From Ciona intestinalis (Eukaryota > Chordata > Ascidiacea > Phlebobranchia > Cionidae), in the NCBI RefSeq assembly GCF_000224145.3, contig NC_020178.2:1662100-1726099 (forward strand): a stretch of 64,000 nt of DNA, written 5' to 3'. The notes under the pieces were generated by a model that saw nothing but the letters and a program-made list of their open reading frames with translations, was not told the DNA's origin and ran no database searches. A program made the translations under genes and the position numbers. Shown here one piece after another: positions 61,813 to 64,000 of the stretch (positions are counted from its first letter, which is position 1; each line of letters begins with the position of its first letter).

Positions 61813-64000
61813 ATGGATTGGGGAATTGAGTTGTGGGTAAGTTGGATCTGTTGCTGTAACGTGTAATGTTTAGTGTTGTGGTGTATAAAAAGATATCTAT
61901 GTTATAACTTGACAGTGAGCATGAGGTGTATGAATACACCGTGTGTGTCTGGTGTATAAGAAGACACTCATGTTATAACTCAACAGTGAGCATGAGGTGT
62001 ATGAATACACCATGTGTGTCTGGTGTATAAGAAGACACCCGTGTTATAACTCGACAGGGATCATGAGGTGTATGAATACACCATGTGCGTCTGGTGTATA
62101 AGAAGACACTCATGTTATAACTCAACAGTGAGCATGAGGTGTATGAATACACCATGTGTGTCTGGTGTATAAGAAGACACCCATGTTATAACTCAACAGT
62201 GAGCATAAGGTGTATGAATGCACCATGTGTGTCTGGTGTATAAGAAGACACCCATATATAACTCGACAGTGAGCATGAGGTGTATGAATGCACCGTGTAT
62301 GTCTGGTGTGTAAGAAGACACCCATGTTATAACTCAACAGTGAGCATGAGGTGTATGAATACACCATGTGTGTCTGGTGTATAAGAAGACACCCATGTTA
62401 TAACTCAACAGTGAGCATGAGGTGTATGAATACACCATGTGTGTCTGGTGTATAAGAAGACACTCATGGTATAACTTTACAGTGAGCATAAGGTGTATGA
62501 ATACACCATGTGTGTGTGGTATATTTATAAGAAGTCACTGTACAGTGAACATTACCACAACTTAACCCACAGGATCAGTTTGACAGCGTTGACAAATATC
62601 TACAACACGGTTTCGACTTTGGTGAGAAATACGGCAAGTTCATCAAGGAGCGTTGTCAGATAGAGCAGGAATATGCTGGGAGGTTACGCAAACTTGTGAA
62701 AAGCTACCAACCTAAAAAAAAGGATGAAGATCGAAGCATGTAAGGAGAAAGTTACTTTGTTGGGTCAATTTGTAGTATTGGGGAAGTATTATAGTCACAT
62801 GTGGGAAATTTATGGAGAAAGTTTCATGTAATAAAGGTGTAGGAAACACATGCAGAATTAGGGATAGTTGTACCTATATGCAGTACCAGGCTGACTGTTT
62901 TTGAAAAGTTTAACATTGTATTTGTTGATTTTGATTCAAGTATTCTTTGAGAAACATTAGCATATTATTTTGGTTAAAAACTTAAATAATTTTCCTGTAA
63001 TTTTGTTTAAAACCAAACAAATTGTTGAATTATATATATATATATATATATTTTATGGGTTTAGTATTGATTTTAGTTTAAATATTCTCTAAACTTAAAC
63101 ATATTTTTTCAAAAACTCCTTTTTATTCCAATTTTAATTAGTTTAAAATCCTATAGGCCCAATCTGCAACTTTTTGTTGAATGTGTTGAATTATATATAA
63201 TTACATAAATAGCCTACTTGAATAGTTGTGCTTCAATATCAAGCTAAAATATAAATAGTTTCCACCTAAAGCTCATATGAAATATTTTTATTCATTACAT
63301 TCCAGGTTCTCCACGCATAAAGCCTTTCAAAGCCAGTTATCCGAATTAAACGACATTGCTGGGCAACATGAAATAGTAGCTGAAACCATGGTCCTTAATA
63401 TTTTAAAAAGCTGCCAAACTTTTATCAATGATCAGAAACTTGAAAAGAAAAAGGTAAAATATTATATTATATAATATAGTTGGGTGGGGGAAGATGAGAC
63501 ACCAGTCTACGCGAGTCGTTAGCATAAGGTTTTATAATTATTTAAATGTTTTTTGTTTACTACCAAATGGGATGAAAAAATAGAATAAAAGGTGTCCCAT
63601 CTTCCCCCACCCTACTAATTGTTTGAATTCATATAACCTAGCCCTAAACCACGTTCCTAATATTTAATTGCTTATTTTAATCATTCTTTTTAACTCTGAC
63701 TTGCTGCAATATGTGATTAATGATGTTTTAGAAATGTAACTGTATCGCAATTTATCATTTAGCCAAAATGCTCCGATCTGTACATTTTGAGATTCAATCA
63801 AGTTTTGCAATTTTTATGTAAATATTTATTCAGTTATTTGCAAAATGCATCATAGTAGTGATGGACTGAAAAGCTGGCAACATTAGGACCAGCTTAACAA
63901 TTTACACGGTGCACCAGATAATACAAGCCCACACCAACACACAAAAATTCAAATGGGTTATTGGACAACTCTTATGTATATTTCATCATTTAGTTAAAAA
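61813..64000 (+). CDS. F-BAR protein of CIP4/FNBP1 family, 5' part
   Basis: Curved-membrane-binding adaptor linking Cdc42 to N-WASP in endocytosis (CIP4/TRIP10, FBP17/FNBP1, TOCA1/FNBP1L). Three coding exons are in the window: 61813-61836, 62573-62739 and 63306-63453, joined in phase 0 and through a split Met codon, giving 113 residues. They match the start of the F-BAR (FCH) domain: MDWGIELWDQFDSVDKY, FGEKYGKFIKERCQIE, YAGRLRKL, YQPKKK, then KAFQSQLSELNDIAGQHE. The intron after 63453 runs to the window edge, so later F-BAR helices, HR1 and SH3 domains are not visible. The gene probably represents the single invertebrate homologue of the three vertebrate paralogues. Confidence 0.9.
61880..62530 (-). 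repeat. family C tandem array, 71-bp period
   Basis: About nine units filling intron 1 of the F-BAR gene; GTGAGCATGAGGTGTATGAA-type landmarks at 61915, 61986, 62057, 62128, 62199, 62269, 62340, 62411 and 62482. It ends about 45 bases before exon 2. Confidence 0.97.
63034..63052. repeat. TA microsatellite
   Basis: About nine TA dinucleotides in intron 2 of the F-BAR gene. Shorter TA runs occur at 16020-16095 and 19398-19412. Confidence 0.8.
63472..63617 (+). mobile_element. MITE-like element with internal deletion
   Basis: AATATAGTTGGGTGGGGGAA left and CCATCTTCCCCCACCCTACT right are near-perfect inverted ends. About 45 bases of the usual left interior are missing. Confidence 0.82.

Noticed and set aside
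61880..62530. Regular array that might suggest CRISPR
   Set aside because: Units are contiguous, without unique spacers, and the genome is eukaryotic.

Overview
The window looks like nuclear DNA of a solitary tunicate, most likely a Ciona species. This is inferred from AT-rich sequence, chordate gene orthologues cut into many short exons with small introns, likely spliced-leader acceptor sites a few bases upstream of several start codons, and dense small repeats (MITE-like elements, tRNA-derived SINE-like pieces, short satellites). No bacterial, viral, rRNA or CRISPR feature was seen. Exon models were built by hand from splice sites, phase continuity and remembered family sequences; no alignment was run.

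Layout. 1-900: last two coding exons of an unidentified + strand gene. 2049-5815: DHX8/Prp22 spliceosomal helicase. 6371-9882: MGAT1 (GnT-I), whose last exon is disrupted as written. 10953-22542: KRIT1/CCM1, 17 exons, with several tandem arrays in its introns. 26494-30291: Kruppel-like factor of the KLF6/7 type. 43984-39564 (minus strand): an Sp/Buttonhead-type zinc-finger gene in which the exon for the middle finger is missing. 55603-57210: single-exon DALRD3. 57708-60142: a two-domain fluoride exporter (FEX). 61813 to the end: first three coding exons of a CIP4/FNBP1 (F-BAR) gene that continues past the window.

The genes are unrelated housekeeping, signalling and developmental functions; no pathway unites them. 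DALRD3 and FEX lie about 500 bp apart on one strand and could be co-transcribed. The 9.3 kb after KLF and the 11.6 kb beyond the 5' end of the Sp gene hold no convincing coding exon and are filled with repeats and possible control sequence around two transcription-factor genes.

Most notable observations: the two-finger Sp gene, a fluoride exporter in a chordate, the clustered reading-frame breaks in MGAT1, the KRIT1 coding end lying inside a minisatellite, and a 122-bp array in which each unit is itself a palindrome.
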